Below are positions 1 through 9,868 of a stretch of DNA of 64,000 nt, one piece after another. The position numbers and the translations under genes were made by a program. Source of the stretch: Limnohabitans sp. GTDB lineage: Bacteria; Bacteroidota; Bacteroidia; Flavobacteriales; Flavobacteriaceae. Under the pieces are notes generated by a model. That model was not told where the DNA came from. It saw only the letters and a program-made list of their open reading frames with translations, and made no database searches. The DNA lies in assembly GCA_030053945.1 (NCBI GenBank), contig JASGCW010000005.1, positions 1-64,000 on the forward strand, written 5' to 3'. Every line of letters begins with the position of its first letter. Position 1 is the first letter of the stretch.

Positions 1-92
1 CAAATTGGAAAATTTGGGACAATTTCAATTCCAACAGTAATAATTTCATAGAAAATGTAAAAAAATTCTCTAATCTTTAATATTGCGTCATA

Positions 93-800
93 CTAGAGTT
101 TTATATCTAATTTTTTAGATTCCACTTTTCCTCCTTGTACATATTCAAAAAACCAAACTCCGTTTTTAGAAAGCACTACACCATTAGCTCCTTTATAATT
201 TGCAAGAAACAAATCGGATTTTGAAGTTTTAAAGAGCATCAATTCAGTACCTGAAACTTTATCTATTACCTTTATAAAAGACTCATTTTTAACAACAGTT
301 GTGGGTTTAACCGCTACATCTACTTTATCATTAGCATTTAATCTGGCTTCCACCTCTTCATCATCATAATCTTTACCTGAAAACTTATAAAATGCTTTTG
401 CATCAAAACTCTTTAAAGCATATAAAGTAGCGGCATTATAAGCAGTTGGCAAATCTTTCTCACGACTTTCTCCAAAATCTGTTACAAATAACACATTATT
501 TTTACAATCTTTAAATTCAAATTTGATTCTAGTAGAAAAAACAGTATTATCAGTAACTGCGTTTACAAAAATCTTATTACAATTATAATCATTAAAACCC
601 TCTGGAGCTTCATTATCAAGATACACTTCGAACCCTTTTTGTTTTAAAAAAGTTTTCACCATCAAATTCACACGATATTGATTTGGTTCTTTCTGAAATG
701 CAAATTTTGCTGGTACAATTGCTTTATTATAGTCATTTATAGTTTGAGAAAGTCCTATAAAAGAAAGAAAGAAAAATGATAATATAAGTACTCTTTTCAT
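93..800 (-). CDS. secreted hypothetical protein (Bacteroidota)
   Basis: ORF with N-terminal signal peptide MKRVLILSFFFLSFIGLSQ. Confidence 0.7.
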   Translation of the reverse strand: MKRVLILSFFFLSFIGLSQTINDYNKAIVPAKFAFQKEPNQYRVNLMVKTFLKQKGFEVYLDNEAPEGFNDYNCNKIFVNAVTDNTVFSTRIKFEFKDCKNNVLFVTDFGESREKDLPTAYNAATLYALKSFDAKAFYKFSGKDYDDEEVEARLNANDKVDVAVKPTTVVKNESFIKVIDKVSGTELMLFKTSKSDLFLANYKGANGVVLSKNGVWFFEYVQGGKVESKKLDIKL

Positions 801-801
801 T

Positions 802-1491
802 TCAAAATATTTTTTTTAGTTCTACTAAATTACTAATTTGTTTAATACCTTCCCCCATTTTTTTTTCGTTAGCATTAAAAAATATCGCGTCAATTCCAAA
901 ATCATAAGCTCCTTTTACATCCGCCTCTAAATCATCACCTATCATTATACTTTCAAATTTATCTGCTTTAGCAACTTTAAGTGCGTGCTCAAAAATAATT
1001 GGGTTTGGTTTCTTTGCTCCTGCCATTTCAGAATTTGTAATAGAATCAAAAAAATGATTTATACCAGAATTTGATAGTTTTTTAAACTGAACTTGCGCAA
1101 AACCATTTGTTATAATATGCAACTTGTATTTTTGATGGAGATATTGTAACGTTTCAACACAACCTTCAAATAAATAATTACTATTGGGTAAATGCTCTAT
1201 ATAAGCTTCAGATATTCTATCAATTTCATAGTCTTCAACAAACATTCCTAACTTCTCAAAAGTATCTTTTAATCGTCTGTACCTTAATTCTACATAACCA
1301 ATCAAATCTTTTTGATATAATGACCAATAGATCTGATTTAGTGGCACATAAATATCCATAAACTTTTTCACATCAAAGTCAACAAAATGGTTTGGAAAAA
1401 TTTGTTCAAAAGTCTTTTCTGAATTTCTATCAAAATCCCAAAGTGTATGATCTAAATCAAAAAAAATGTGTTTTTTATTTATGTATTCCAT
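802..1491 (-). CDS. yjjG: YjjG-family HAD hydrolase (noncanonical pyrimidine nucleotidase)
   Basis: HAD motifs FFDLDHTLWDFD, TNG, GDDLEADVKGA. Confidence 0.85.
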   Translation of the reverse strand: MEYINKKHIFFDLDHTLWDFDRNSEKTFEQIFPNHFVDFDVKKFMDIYVPLNQIYWSLYQKDLIGYVELRYRRLKDTFEKLGMFVEDYEIDRISEAYIEHLPNSNYLFEGCVETLQYLHQKYKLHIITNGFAQVQFKKLSNSGINHFFDSITNSEMAGAKKPNPIIFEHALKVAKADKFESIMIGDDLEADVKGAYDFGIDAIFFNANEKKMGEGIKQISNLVELKKIF

Positions 1492-1576
1492 ATTAAATTT
1501 TTCATTACTATTTATCTATTAATTTCATTTGTAGATAATTATATGTTTTTTATTTGTCATATGGTACGCCTTATCT

Positions 1577-1773
1577 TCATTGGTGTTTGTTTGCAACAAA
1601 CCTGTTGTTAGTGGCGATTTCATATGTGTAAAATTTTATTTGTCATAGGTCATCCCGAAGCTTCGGGAGTATCGCTTTTATTCATCAGTGTTTACTTCAC
1701 TAAGCATTTATTTTCATTGGTGTTCAGTGAATATATTTGCATACGCAAACTACTAGTTTATAGCGATTTCATA
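1577..1773. repeat. two degenerate copies of a dispersed hairpin repeat (TTCATTGGTGTT...GCGATTTCATA), including a TTCACTAA...TTCAGTGAA module at about 1694-1732
   Basis: internal repetition at 1577-1625 and 1714-1773; the TTCAC...TTCAGTGAA module also occurs near 32442-32480 and 42371-42406. Confidence 0.6.
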
Positions 1774-1824
1774 ATTTGATATTCACTAAAAAATGTTGTA
1801 AATAGCTAAATAATTCAAAATCAT

Positions 1825-2307
1825 CTAATTCGTTTTCAAAATAACTACTTTCTCCATTTGATACATCCAATCATCAGGATCTTTTTCATTTATTTTAAAA
1901 ACACCTGTAATAGTAACATATTGATCTACACGAAGTTTTAATTTTTTATCTTTAAATTTCAAACCTACCACTGTTTCTGGACCTTCTTTACCACAAAAAA
2001 AACAAGAGGAGAACACAGTTTTACTAAGTGCAAAATCTTCATTATTAATAGGTATAAGAAATCCAGAAATAACAACTTTTTTATTATGCAGCAATTTTAC
2101 TTCGGGGCTAGCGACTGGGTAGTTTGCCGTTCCATAATCCTTATGCTTCATTTTCACAAACTTTACTAGTCCAAGTTTTTTCCAAGTTATTGTATCATTC
2201 AGGATAGTTTTTTCATTATGACCTATTTTTTTTAGAAACAAATCTTTACTATTAAAACTCACCAATGAAAAACTAATCAAAATCATAAAAATCAATCTCT
2301 TACCCAT
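1825..2307 (-). CDS. DUF3299-like periplasmic protein of an ABC transporter operon (ZrgD-like)
   Basis: signal peptide; VISGFLIPI...CFFCG...VTGVFK pattern; stop/start overlap with adjacent permease gene. Confidence 0.55.
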   Translation of the reverse strand: MGKRLIFMILISFSLVSFNSKDLFLKKIGHNEKTILNDTITWKKLGLVKFVKMKHKDYGTANYPVASPEVKLLHNKKVVISGFLIPINNEDFALSKTVFSSCFFCGKEGPETVVGLKFKDKKLKLRVDQYVTITGVFKINEKDPDDWMYQMEKVVILKTN

Positions 2308-3577
2308 TTGCTAATGTTTTTGAAATATTTATTCTAAAAGCTTTTATTGCAGGTAGTATTGCAGATACTATTCCTAATAGAAGTACCATAAGAAACAACA
2401 ATAATTCTTTTTCCAAAATAACATCTAAAGAATTAAATCTAATTTTAAATTCTTCTTCTGAAGCACCTGAAAGTACTTTCAATGCAAATCTACCTATTAT
2501 TGTACCTAAAAAATAACCAACAATACATAAAAACATACTTTCTAAAAGCACTAAGCTAAACATTTGAAATCTTGTTGCACCTTGTAATCGCAAAAGAGCA
2601 AACTCATACTTTCTTTCTTTTAACCTATTATATAGTGCTATAAAAATACTTATTCCTGATATTAACATAATCCCATAGGCTAAATATACTAATGTTGAAA
2701 GACCAATTCCAAACATTGTAAACAACCTATTAATCTCAATTGCAGGAGAAACAACCTGCATCTTAGTATTCTGACCTATCATTCTTGGCCAAGTCATTAT
2801 TGCCATTTTATTTCTAAATTTAAGCAGTACCGAAGTTATTTCTTTATTTGATTGACCGGAATGATTGTGATTACATTCATCGCTATGAATATGTGCTTCA
2901 TCGTTAGTATGAATTTCTTCTTCGTGATGCCCCTCCTCAGAACTATTCTCTTCTTCGTGCGTATGTTCATCATGGATAGCCCAAACACTTTCAATATTTG
3001 ACAAAATTAAATTATCAATTACTTTACCTGTTGGCGATGCAATTCCTACTACTTTATATTCAAACTCCTCATGTACTTCACCTTCTTTTGCATCACCATG
3101 TGTACCTTGAAAATGATCTCCTAACCTCAAATTTAATTTTTCAGCTATTGTAGAACCGATTACTACTTCCATTGTTTTTTGAAAAACTCTTCCTTTTGCT
3201 ACTTTAGCACCAAATTTAATTAAGTAATCTGGTGTTGTGCCAACAATTTTATACCCCAAATAATTATCACCAAATGCTAAAGGAATTGCTTTTTCTATAA
3301 AAGGATGCTTCATCCAAACTTTAGCCGAATCGTAATTAATATTACCCGTAGGCGTATCTACCTGATAAACAGAAGACAAAACTAACTGCAACGGACTTCC
3401 CTGTGCTCCCAAGACCAAGTCTATATCATTAGCATTATCCGAAAATTGTTCTTCAAATTGTTGTTGCAAAAGAATTAACAATGTTATTATAGCAACACTC
3501 GAAGCTAGTAGTATAATACTTAAAATGGTATTAAGTGGCTTAAACCAAATATTTTTCCAAGCTATTTTTACAATCAT
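2300..3577 (-). CDS. FtsX/MacB-type ABC transporter permease with His/Glu/Asp-rich loop
   Basis: four predicted TM segments; loop HDEHTHEEENSSEEGHHEEEIHTNDEAHIHSDECNHNHSG; overlaps ATPase gene. Confidence 0.85.
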   Translation of the reverse strand: MIVKIAWKNIWFKPLNTILSIILLASSVAIITLLILLQQQFEEQFSDNANDIDLVLGAQGSPLQLVLSSVYQVDTPTGNINYDSAKVWMKHPFIEKAIPLAFGDNYLGYKIVGTTPDYLIKFGAKVAKGRVFQKTMEVVIGSTIAEKLNLRLGDHFQGTHGDAKEGEVHEEFEYKVVGIASPTGKVIDNLILSNIESVWAIHDEHTHEEENSSEEGHHEEEIHTNDEAHIHSDECNHNHSGQSNKEITSVLLKFRNKMAIMTWPRMIGQNTKMQVVSPAIEINRLFTMFGIGLSTLVYLAYGIMLISGISIFIALYNRLKERKYEFALLRLQGATRFQMFSLVLLESMFLCIVGYFLGTIIGRFALKVLSGASEEEFKIRFNSLDVILEKELLLFLMVLLLGIVSAILPAIKAFRINISKTLANG

Positions 3578-4203
3578 AATAAAGTAACTTGATTAGAGAA
3601 TCTGTCTTTTAGTCGTGTATCATGGGTTACAATAATCAGCGCTGAATTGTATTCTTTTGCAAGATTTTCAAGCAAATCAGCAACTATCATTGCATTTTCA
3701 TCATCTAGACTCGAGGTGGGCTCATCGGCTAGAATTACTTTCGGATTATTAACAATAGCTCGTGCAATTGAAACACGTTGTTGTTGACCAATACTCAATT
3801 GTGAAGGCAATTTTCGCATTTGATTTTCCAAACCTAAATGGGTTAAAATTTTTTTGGCATCATTCACTTTGTTTTGACCAGAAGAAAGCCATATTGACAA
3901 AACTACATTCTCTAAAACAGAAAGTGATTCTACAAAGTGATTTTGCTGAAGAATTACGCCAATATTTTGTCGGCGAAATCGATCTATTTCCTTTTGAGTC
4001 ATCAAACTAATGAATTGATTGTCTATAACAACACTCCCCTTTTCAACCTCAAGTAAACCTCCTAATAAATGTAAAAAAGTCGTTTTACCAACCCCAGACT
4101 TACCACTTATAAGAAGTACTTCTGATTTTTTACACATTACATCAGGAAAACTAAAATGATTTGAATGATCGTATGTAAACTTCAAATTATTTGTTTCTAT
4201 CAT
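3574..4203 (-). CDS. ABC transporter ATP-binding protein (LolD/MacB type)
   Basis: Walker A GKSGVGKTT, signature LSIGQQQRVSIARA, Walker B VILADEPTSSLD. Confidence 0.92.
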   Translation of the reverse strand: MIETNNLKFTYDHSNHFSFPDVMCKKSEVLLISGKSGVGKTTFLHLLGGLLEVEKGSVVIDNQFISLMTQKEIDRFRRQNIGVILQQNHFVESLSVLENVVLSIWLSSGQNKVNDAKKILTHLGLENQMRKLPSQLSIGQQQRVSIARAIVNNPKVILADEPTSSLDDENAMIVADLLENLAKEYNSALIIVTHDTRLKDRFSNQVTLL

Positions 4204-4326
4204 AGTCTAAATAAACTCAATTATAAACAATAAAGCAATTTAAGCATTAAATTCTAACTATAAACCTATAAAAAAATAAATGGAATTTTTAAAATGTTTT
4301 GAATTTAAGAAAATTCAAAGTAGTTT

Positions 4327-4785
4327 TCATTTAAAAATTCGTTTATCAAAAGGAAAATCTTCTTGTGCTATTATTTTTATTTTATCAAAATCAGAATGAT
4401 AAGGGTTTATTAGAAAATTAAAATCTCCTTTTACAACTGCAGAAGGTACTTTGAGGACACAAAATTCATTATTACGCAAAAAATCATCTCCCAAAACTTG
4501 TGTTGAAAAACTATGAGGAAAAACATTCCAATCTATTTGGAGTTTTTTTATATCAAGTATTTGCATAGATACATCTTCGGGTATAAAAACCGTCATCATA
4601 ACATAATCGTTAGGCAATGCAGCTAATGACAAATGAACAGCGACTTCTGCCATTGCTAAAGCACGGCTATTTGCTGCATAAATAACTTCATATCCTTTAG
4701 AATTCCACCGACCGCCACAAATAGCAGCACCTTTACCAGAAAGCGCAATGGGATATTTCTTTCTACCTAACCTAAAAACTTCCAT
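4327..4785 (-). CDS. RES-domain toxin
   Basis: RES pattern: GGRWNSKG, Y.A.S.ALA.AEV; paired with upstream Xre-like antitoxin gene. Confidence 0.88.
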   Translation of the reverse strand: MEVFRLGRKKYPIALSGKGAAICGGRWNSKGYEVIYAANSRALAMAEVAVHLSLAALPNDYVMMTVFIPEDVSMQILDIKKLQIDWNVFPHSFSTQVLGDDFLRNNEFCVLKVPSAVVKGDFNFLINPYHSDFDKIKIIAQEDFPFDKRIFK

Positions 4786-5288
4786 TAAGCAAAAATTCCG
4801 AAATCTATTTTATGAAGTTCATTTACTACCATTTCTTTACCATATGAATCTTTAAGTAACTCAATAGGCTTTAAATTACCTAAGGCAAAAGACGGGCTAT
4901 TTAACCAAGCATAAAATGCTGATTGACTATCAAAAACTTCTTCTCCAAGATTAGTCACTTCAGCCAGTTCGAAAATTTTTTCAGATTGAATAGGTTTGAA
5001 AACAAAATCATCTTTTGTTTTACTTCTTTGCAATGACTTTGTTGATATGCCTAAAAAAGAGGCCCAATCTTCATCATTGAAAGGGCTAACCTCCTTAATT
5101 AACGAAAACAATTCAAATGAAACACCTTCACGAATTGCATATACGAGCAACATCTTATTTTTTAAAAAATCACTATACTTGATATTTTTATTAATCAGCT
5201 TATATCCTCGTTCTTTTTCTACTTTTAAAGCATATACACGAACTGCTTTATCCAACTGTTCTTTATCGTTAATTTTAATCGCTTCCAT
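4785..5288 (-). CDS. Xre/MbcA/ParS-type antitoxin of RES-Xre system
   Basis: C-terminal Xre/ParS toxin-binding pattern (LGEEVFDSQSAFYAWLNSPSFALGNLKPIELLKDSYGKEMVVNEL); abuts RES gene. Confidence 0.85.
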   Translation of the reverse strand: MEAIKINDKEQLDKAVRVYALKVEKERGYKLINKNIKYSDFLKNKMLLVYAIREGVSFELFSLIKEVSPFNDEDWASFLGISTKSLQRSKTKDDFVFKPIQSEKIFELAEVTNLGEEVFDSQSAFYAWLNSPSFALGNLKPIELLKDSYGKEMVVNELHKIDFGIFA

Positions 5289-5293
5289 ATCAC

Positions 5294-5327
5294 AGACATT
5301 TGTCTAACAAATATAAGACTTTTGTCT
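5294..5327. promoter_or_regulatory. candidate TA autoregulatory operator: two 12-bp palindromes flanking a -7 box
   Basis: AGACATTTGTCT (5294-5305) and AGACTTTTGTCT (5316-5327), 22 bp apart; minus-strand TATATTTG lies between them. Confidence 0.6.
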
Positions 5328-5343
5328 TTAACTGAAACTTAAT

Positions 5344-6027
5344 TTACAACAAACTTTCATCAGCGAAGCTAAAATAATTACTTTCTGTAATGATTACGTG
5401 ATCAAGGATATTGATTTCTAAAATTTCGCCAGCTTTAATAAAATTTTGAGTAATTCTTTTATCTGCCTCACTAGGTTGCAATTTACCTGAAGGATGATTA
5501 TGCACTAAGATTAATGCTGTGGCAAAGTTTTCTAGAGCCATTTTAAATATTAGTCGGGTGTCTGCTACAGTTCCCGTTATACCACCTTTGCTAATTTGAC
5601 CTTTACATATCACTTTGTTCGAATTATTAAGACATAAAACCCAAAATTCTTCATAAGGCAACTCCCCTATTAATGGCTGCATAATATGAAAAACAGCTTT
5701 GCTAGAATCTATTTTTTCTGGTTCAAAGACTTCTTCATTTTTGCGACGTCTTCCTAATTCAAGTGCTGCTGCAATACTTAAAGCTTTTGCCTCTCCAATT
5801 CCTTTAAACTGAATAAGCTGATTTATAGAAAGTTTTCCTAATTGGTTTAAATTATTATCTGTGGAAGCTAAAATACGTTGGCAAAGTTGTACGGCACTTT
5901 CATTACGAGAACCTGAACCTATAAGAATGGCAAGGAGTTCAGAATCTGACAAGGCTATTTTGCCTTTTAGAAGAAATTTTTCGCGTGGACGGTCATCTTC
6001 CGCCCACTGATTAATTGGCATATACAT
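5344..6027 (-). CDS. radC: RadC family DNA repair protein
   Basis: JAB/MPN motif ALILVHNHPSGKLQPSEAD; RPREKFLLKG N-terminus. Confidence 0.95.
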   Translation of the reverse strand: MYMPINQWAEDDRPREKFLLKGKIALSDSELLAILIGSGSRNESAVQLCQRILASTDNNLNQLGKLSINQLIQFKGIGEAKALSIAAALELGRRRKNEEVFEPEKIDSSKAVFHIMQPLIGELPYEEFWVLCLNNSNKVICKGQISKGGITGTVADTRLIFKMALENFATALILVHNHPSGKLQPSEADKRITQNFIKAGEILEINILDHVIITESNYFSFADESLL

Positions 6028-6097
6028 AATCTAATGGCTTATAAATATTTAGCAAAATAAAGCATTTTTCATTAGACTTTTAAATATGTTAATTATT

Positions 6098-6116
6098 TTT
6101 ATTTATTCTAAATAAA
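6098..6116. promoter_or_regulatory. 19-bp palindrome, candidate iron-regulator box 1
   Basis: TTTATTTA-TTC-TAAATAAA, perfect 8+8 dyad, just upstream of TTTG (-33) of the receptor gene. Confidence 0.6.
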
Positions 6117-6147
6117 TTTGTTTTTCCAAAAGACGATTGTATTTTTG
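6117..6147 (+). promoter_or_regulatory. Bacteroidota-type promoter of siderophore receptor gene
   Basis: TTTG (6117-6120) - 19 bp - TATTTTTG (6140-6147), fits TTTG/TAnnTTTG. Confidence 0.6.
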
Positions 6148-6159
6148 TTTGATGTTATT

Positions 6160-6178
6160 TTTAATTAATCTAAATAAA
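6160..6178. promoter_or_regulatory. 19-bp near-palindrome, candidate iron-regulator box 2
   Basis: TTTAATTA-ATC-TAAATAAA, one arm mismatch; directly before ATG at 6180. Confidence 0.55.
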
Positions 6179-6179
6179 A

Positions 6180-8303
6180 ATGAAAAGAAATTATCTAATT
6201 TACTTATTACTTTTAACTTGTTTTTGGTCTAGTGCTCAAAATAGACCTAAAAAATCAACAGACTCTATAAAGTCTCTAAATGAAGTTTCTGTTTATGGTA
6301 CACCAAATAAATTTGCTTCTACAAAAGTTTCTACTAGTTTACGCTTGAAAACCGAAATAGCTAAACTTCCTCAAAACATACAAATAGTCACTAATGAACT
6401 CTTAAAAAGCCAAAATATAACTAATATGATGGATAATGTGACACGTAATATTAGTGGTGCACAGATGAATGAGCATTTTGGTAATTATGCTAACATTTAC
6501 ATGAGAGGTTTCAAATTACCTGCATTTAGAAACGGTATGAACATTGATATAGGCTATGGTCCATTAGCAACAGATTTATCTATGGTAGAATCCATAGAAT
6601 TTGTAAAGGGCCCTGCTGGATTTATGACAGCAGCAGGCGCTCCAAGCGGAATTTATAATGTAGTAACCAAGAAACCTACAAAAAAGAATAGTTCAGAAGT
6701 AGCTTTTACTGCTGGGAGTTTTGATTTTTATAGAGGGACTTTGGATTCAGGTGGAGCGCTAACAGATGATGGCAAATTTCAATATCGCGTGAATGCTATG
6801 TATCAAACTTCTGAAACCAATCGTGAATTTGAAAAAAATTCTCGTTATAGTTTTGTTCCTTCTTTCAAATATGAGTTTTCTGACAAGACCTCATTTACAA
6901 CTGAATTTACATACCAAAAAGCGAAACAAATGCTAAGTGCTCCGTATGTGTTTGCACCATTGGAAAACGGCCTTGGAAGTTTACCACGTGACATTTCTCA
7001 TATCGATAAGGATTACCCCTCTTCAGATATTGAAGAAGTAAATCTTTTTGCTGATTTTAATCACAACTTTAATTCAAAATGGTCATTGAGTGCTCAATAT
7101 ATGATAATGCAATATAAACAATTGGGTTATACAACTTGGATATATGGAATAAATCCTCAAGGCTTTACACAAAGATATCTTCATAATTTTGACACTAAAG
7201 CAACTAATGAAATCACTCAATTATACATAAACGGAGAAACCACCTTTTTAGGAATGACTCACAAATTTATCAGTGGAATAGACTATAAAAAACTAACAAG
7301 TAAATACGATTGGTCAAATGCTTTACCTTATGACCAAATCCCTTTTAATGTTTTCAACCCTATCTACGGAAATGCTGTATATCCAGTTTTAGATAGAAGT
7401 ATGGGAGTTAAAAATACTGGAAGTGGAACTGAATACGTTTCTATTTATACACAAGACGAAATTTGGATGCTAAAGGACAAACTACGAATTACAATTGCAG
7501 GACGTTATTTTAATGGAAAAGTAAATGATGATTATAAAAACGAAAGTCTTATCAAAAAAATAACACCTCGATTGGGTCTAAACTATACCATAGTTCCTAA
7601 TTTTACAATATATGGCTTATATGATAATTCAATTTCACCTAATTATGGATTGAGTAAAAATGGGAATTTGTTTGACCCAGAAATTTCTAAAAATTTAGAA
7701 GCTGGACTTAAAAAATCTTTCTTTAATGATAAATTAAAAACAACTCTTTCTGCCTACAAAATTCAAAAGAGAAATGTATTAGTAACAGACCCTCAGGATA
7801 TAAACTTCAAAATTCAAGTTGGAGAAATACAATCTGAAGGTATTGAATTTGATATGCAAGGCCAACTTTCTCCCGAATTGAATATCATTTTAAATTATGC
7901 TCTTACAGAAGCTAAAACGACAGACGACACTAATCCTATGAATATAGGTAGAAAGGTTGAAGGTTTTTCTAAACACACTACAAATGGTTGGTTGAACTAC
8001 AATTTTAATCATCAATCTATCTTTAAGGGGTTTGGAGTTAGAATTGGCTATCAATATTTAGTAGATCGTTCTACTTCAAATTGGGGAACTGATAATCAAA
8101 GTATTTTACCTGACTACTTCAGACTAGACGGTGGTATTAATTGGAGGTACAAAGGTTTAAATATTGCTTTAAATGGAAACAATTTACTCGACAAATACTT
8201 ATTCTCTGGGGGTGCACTTCCTGATTATGGTGCTGGCGCTATAGCGTATTGGCAAAGTGAACCTGGGAGAAACTGGAGAGCAACTTTAAGTTATAAATTT
8301 TAA
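6180..8303 (+). CDS. TonB-dependent siderophore receptor
   Basis: signal peptide, plug (LPQNIQIVTNELLKSQNITNMMDNVTRNISG), VEFVKGPAG, C-terminal ...RNWRATLSYKF. Confidence 0.92.
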   Translation: MKRNYLIYLLLLTCFWSSAQNRPKKSTDSIKSLNEVSVYGTPNKFASTKVSTSLRLKTEIAKLPQNIQIVTNELLKSQNITNMMDNVTRNISGAQMNEHFGNYANIYMRGFKLPAFRNGMNIDIGYGPLATDLSMVESIEFVKGPAGFMTAAGAPSGIYNVVTKKPTKKNSSEVAFTAGSFDFYRGTLDSGGALTDDGKFQYRVNAMYQTSETNREFEKNSRYSFVPSFKYEFSDKTSFTTEFTYQKAKQMLSAPYVFAPLENGLGSLPRDISHIDKDYPSSDIEEVNLFADFNHNFNSKWSLSAQYMIMQYKQLGYTTWIYGINPQGFTQRYLHNFDTKATNEITQLYINGETTFLGMTHKFISGIDYKKLTSKYDWSNALPYDQIPFNVFNPIYGNAVYPVLDRSMGVKNTGSGTEYVSIYTQDEIWMLKDKLRITIAGRYFNGKVNDDYKNESLIKKITPRLGLNYTIVPNFTIYGLYDNSISPNYGLSKNGNLFDPEISKNLEAGLKKSFFNDKLKTTLSAYKIQKRNVLVTDPQDINFKIQVGEIQSEGIEFDMQGQLSPELNIILNYALTEAKTTDDTNPMNIGRKVEGFSKHTTNGWLNYNFNHQSIFKGFGVRIGYQYLVDRSTSNWGTDNQSILPDYFRLDGGINWRYKGLNIALNGNNLLDKYLFSGGALPDYGAGAIAYWQSEPGRNWRATLSYKF

Positions 8304-8310
8304 AAAAATA

Positions 8311-8344
8311 GAGTTGTGAAATGAGTTTTAACATTTCACAACTC
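8311..8344 (+). terminator. hairpin after receptor gene
   Basis: GAGTTGTGAAATG...CATTTCACAACTC, 13-bp stem. Confidence 0.6.
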
Positions 8345-8358
8345 TTCTTTATATAATT

Positions 8359-9483
8359 ATGAAAAAAGGTAATCTGAAAAATAAAATTCGAAAATTTCAT
8401 CTTTGGCTCGGACTTGGTTCTGGCATCATAGTGTTTATTGTTGCACTAACTGGTGCTCTATATGCCTTTAAAGTCGAAATTGAATCGGCTTTAGAAGAAA
8501 AATATGTTATCTCTACTGAAGGTAAAAAAAAGCTTCCGCCTAGTAAACTAAAAGAATTAGCTGAAAACAAATTACCCAAAAAAAAAGTACACGCTATTCA
8601 ATATCACGAAGTCAATAAACCTTCAACAGTCATTTTTTATAATGCTGATCCTAGTTATCATTATACAGTTTCTTTAAATCCTTACAATGGAAAAATCTTA
8701 GAAATAAAAGATGAAAACCAAGGCTTTTTCCATTTCATCTATCAAGGTCATATGTATTTATGGCTACCACCAGTAATTGGACAAACAATAGTTGCTTCTG
8801 GAACATTACTCTTTTTATTTTTAATCATTTCTGGCATAATTCTTTGGTTTCCTAAAAAAAAGAAGGAGATACGAAAAAAAATATGCTTTCAATGGAAAGA
8901 GACTAGCAAATGGAAAAGAAAAAATTTTGATTTACATAGTATTCTAGGTTTTTATGTTTCTATAGTAGCATTAGTATTCATAATTACAGGGTTAGTTTGG
9001 GGATTTCCTTGGTTTGGATATTTATACTATAAGACAATTGGGGGTGATAAATCTGTTATCTATCAAGATCCTATTTCTATAAAAACAAAAGTATTATCTA
9101 AAAATCAAGATTCTCCTTCTATTGATAAAGCATACTATATTATGAAATCCCAAAATCCTACAGCAATGTCTATAGAAATACATCCACCAGAAACAGACAG
9201 TACTTCCATTGCTTGCAATGCCAATTCTGAGAAAGAAACGTTTTGGAAAACTGATTATCGCTATTTTGACCAATATAATTTAGAAGAAAAACAAGTAGAT
9301 AATATTTGGGGACGATTTACTACAGCAGATAATTCAGATAAACTTTTACGTATGAATTATGACATTCATACAGGAGCAATTGCAGGTCTTGCTGGTAAAA
9401 CATTTGCTTTTTTAATCAGTCTAATCATCGCATCTCTTCCTGTCACAGGATTCTTGATCTGGTGGGGACGCAAAAACAAATAA
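8359..9483 (+). CDS. PepSY-associated TM helix protein (iron-siderophore utilisation/reductase-like)
   Basis: KIRKFHLWLGLGSGIIVFIVALTGALYAF; four TM segments; C-terminal TGFLIWWGRK. Confidence 0.85.
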   Translation: MKKGNLKNKIRKFHLWLGLGSGIIVFIVALTGALYAFKVEIESALEEKYVISTEGKKKLPPSKLKELAENKLPKKKVHAIQYHEVNKPSTVIFYNADPSYHYTVSLNPYNGKILEIKDENQGFFHFIYQGHMYLWLPPVIGQTIVASGTLLFLFLIISGIILWFPKKKKEIRKKICFQWKETSKWKRKNFDLHSILGFYVSIVALVFIITGLVWGFPWFGYLYYKTIGGDKSVIYQDPISIKTKVLSKNQDSPSIDKAYYIMKSQNPTAMSIEIHPPETDSTSIACNANSEKETFWKTDYRYFDQYNLEEKQVDNIWGRFTTADNSDKLLRMNYDIHTGAIAGLAGKTFAFLISLIIASLPVTGFLIWWGRKNK

Positions 9484-9485
9484 CT

Positions 9486-9833
9486 ATGTGTTGCAATTTT
9501 TCAATCATTAATCAAACTAAAAACGGTATGCTTATTTATTTGAGAGGATGCCAAAAATACCAACTAACTTTTAACAATTTAAACTTTAGTCTATCTAAGG
9601 AAGAGTTAGATGCTTTTTACAGATATATTAGAAGAGTTAATCCAACCTATTGGGAAATGGAATATGAAAACTCGGTCTATGAAAAGAAAATTCCAATTCC
9701 AACACTTCAAGAAAATTTTATTATTATGATAAATAGGGTTGAATTATTTGAACTCCAAGTTTTAACTAAATCAGATAAAAACGAAATTTTTAAATTATTA
9801 GAAAATCAAATTTTATCTATTAACTGGAATTGA
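9486..9833 (+). CDS. small conserved hypothetical (DUF6686-like); start reassigned to the internal ATG at 9486
   Basis: MCCNFSII... start avoids the overlap with the upstream gene; in frame with ORF 9462-9833. Confidence 0.5.
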   Translation: MCCNFSIINQTKNGMLIYLRGCQKYQLTFNNLNFSLSKEELDAFYRYIRRVNPTYWEMEYENSVYEKKIPIPTLQENFIIMINRVELFELQVLTKSDKNEIFKLLENQILSINWN

Positions 9834-9868
9834 AAATTTATTTAATAAATCTATAATTTATTTAATGC

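Noticed and set aside
3762-4010. plus-strand ORF opposite the ABC ATPase
   Set aside because: Antisense to a well-supported conserved gene; shadow ORF.
4204-4216. TCTAAATAAA upstream of the ABC ATPase as a fourth iron box
   Set aside because: Only one half-site; the left arm does not match the palindrome.
4996-5307. plus-strand ORF opposite the antitoxin
   Set aside because: Antisense shadow ORF covering the gene and its operator.
9837-9864. two TTTATTTA half-sites upstream of the LuxR-type regulator as an iron box
   Set aside because: Direct rather than inverted, no TAAATAAA arm; likely AT-rich chance.
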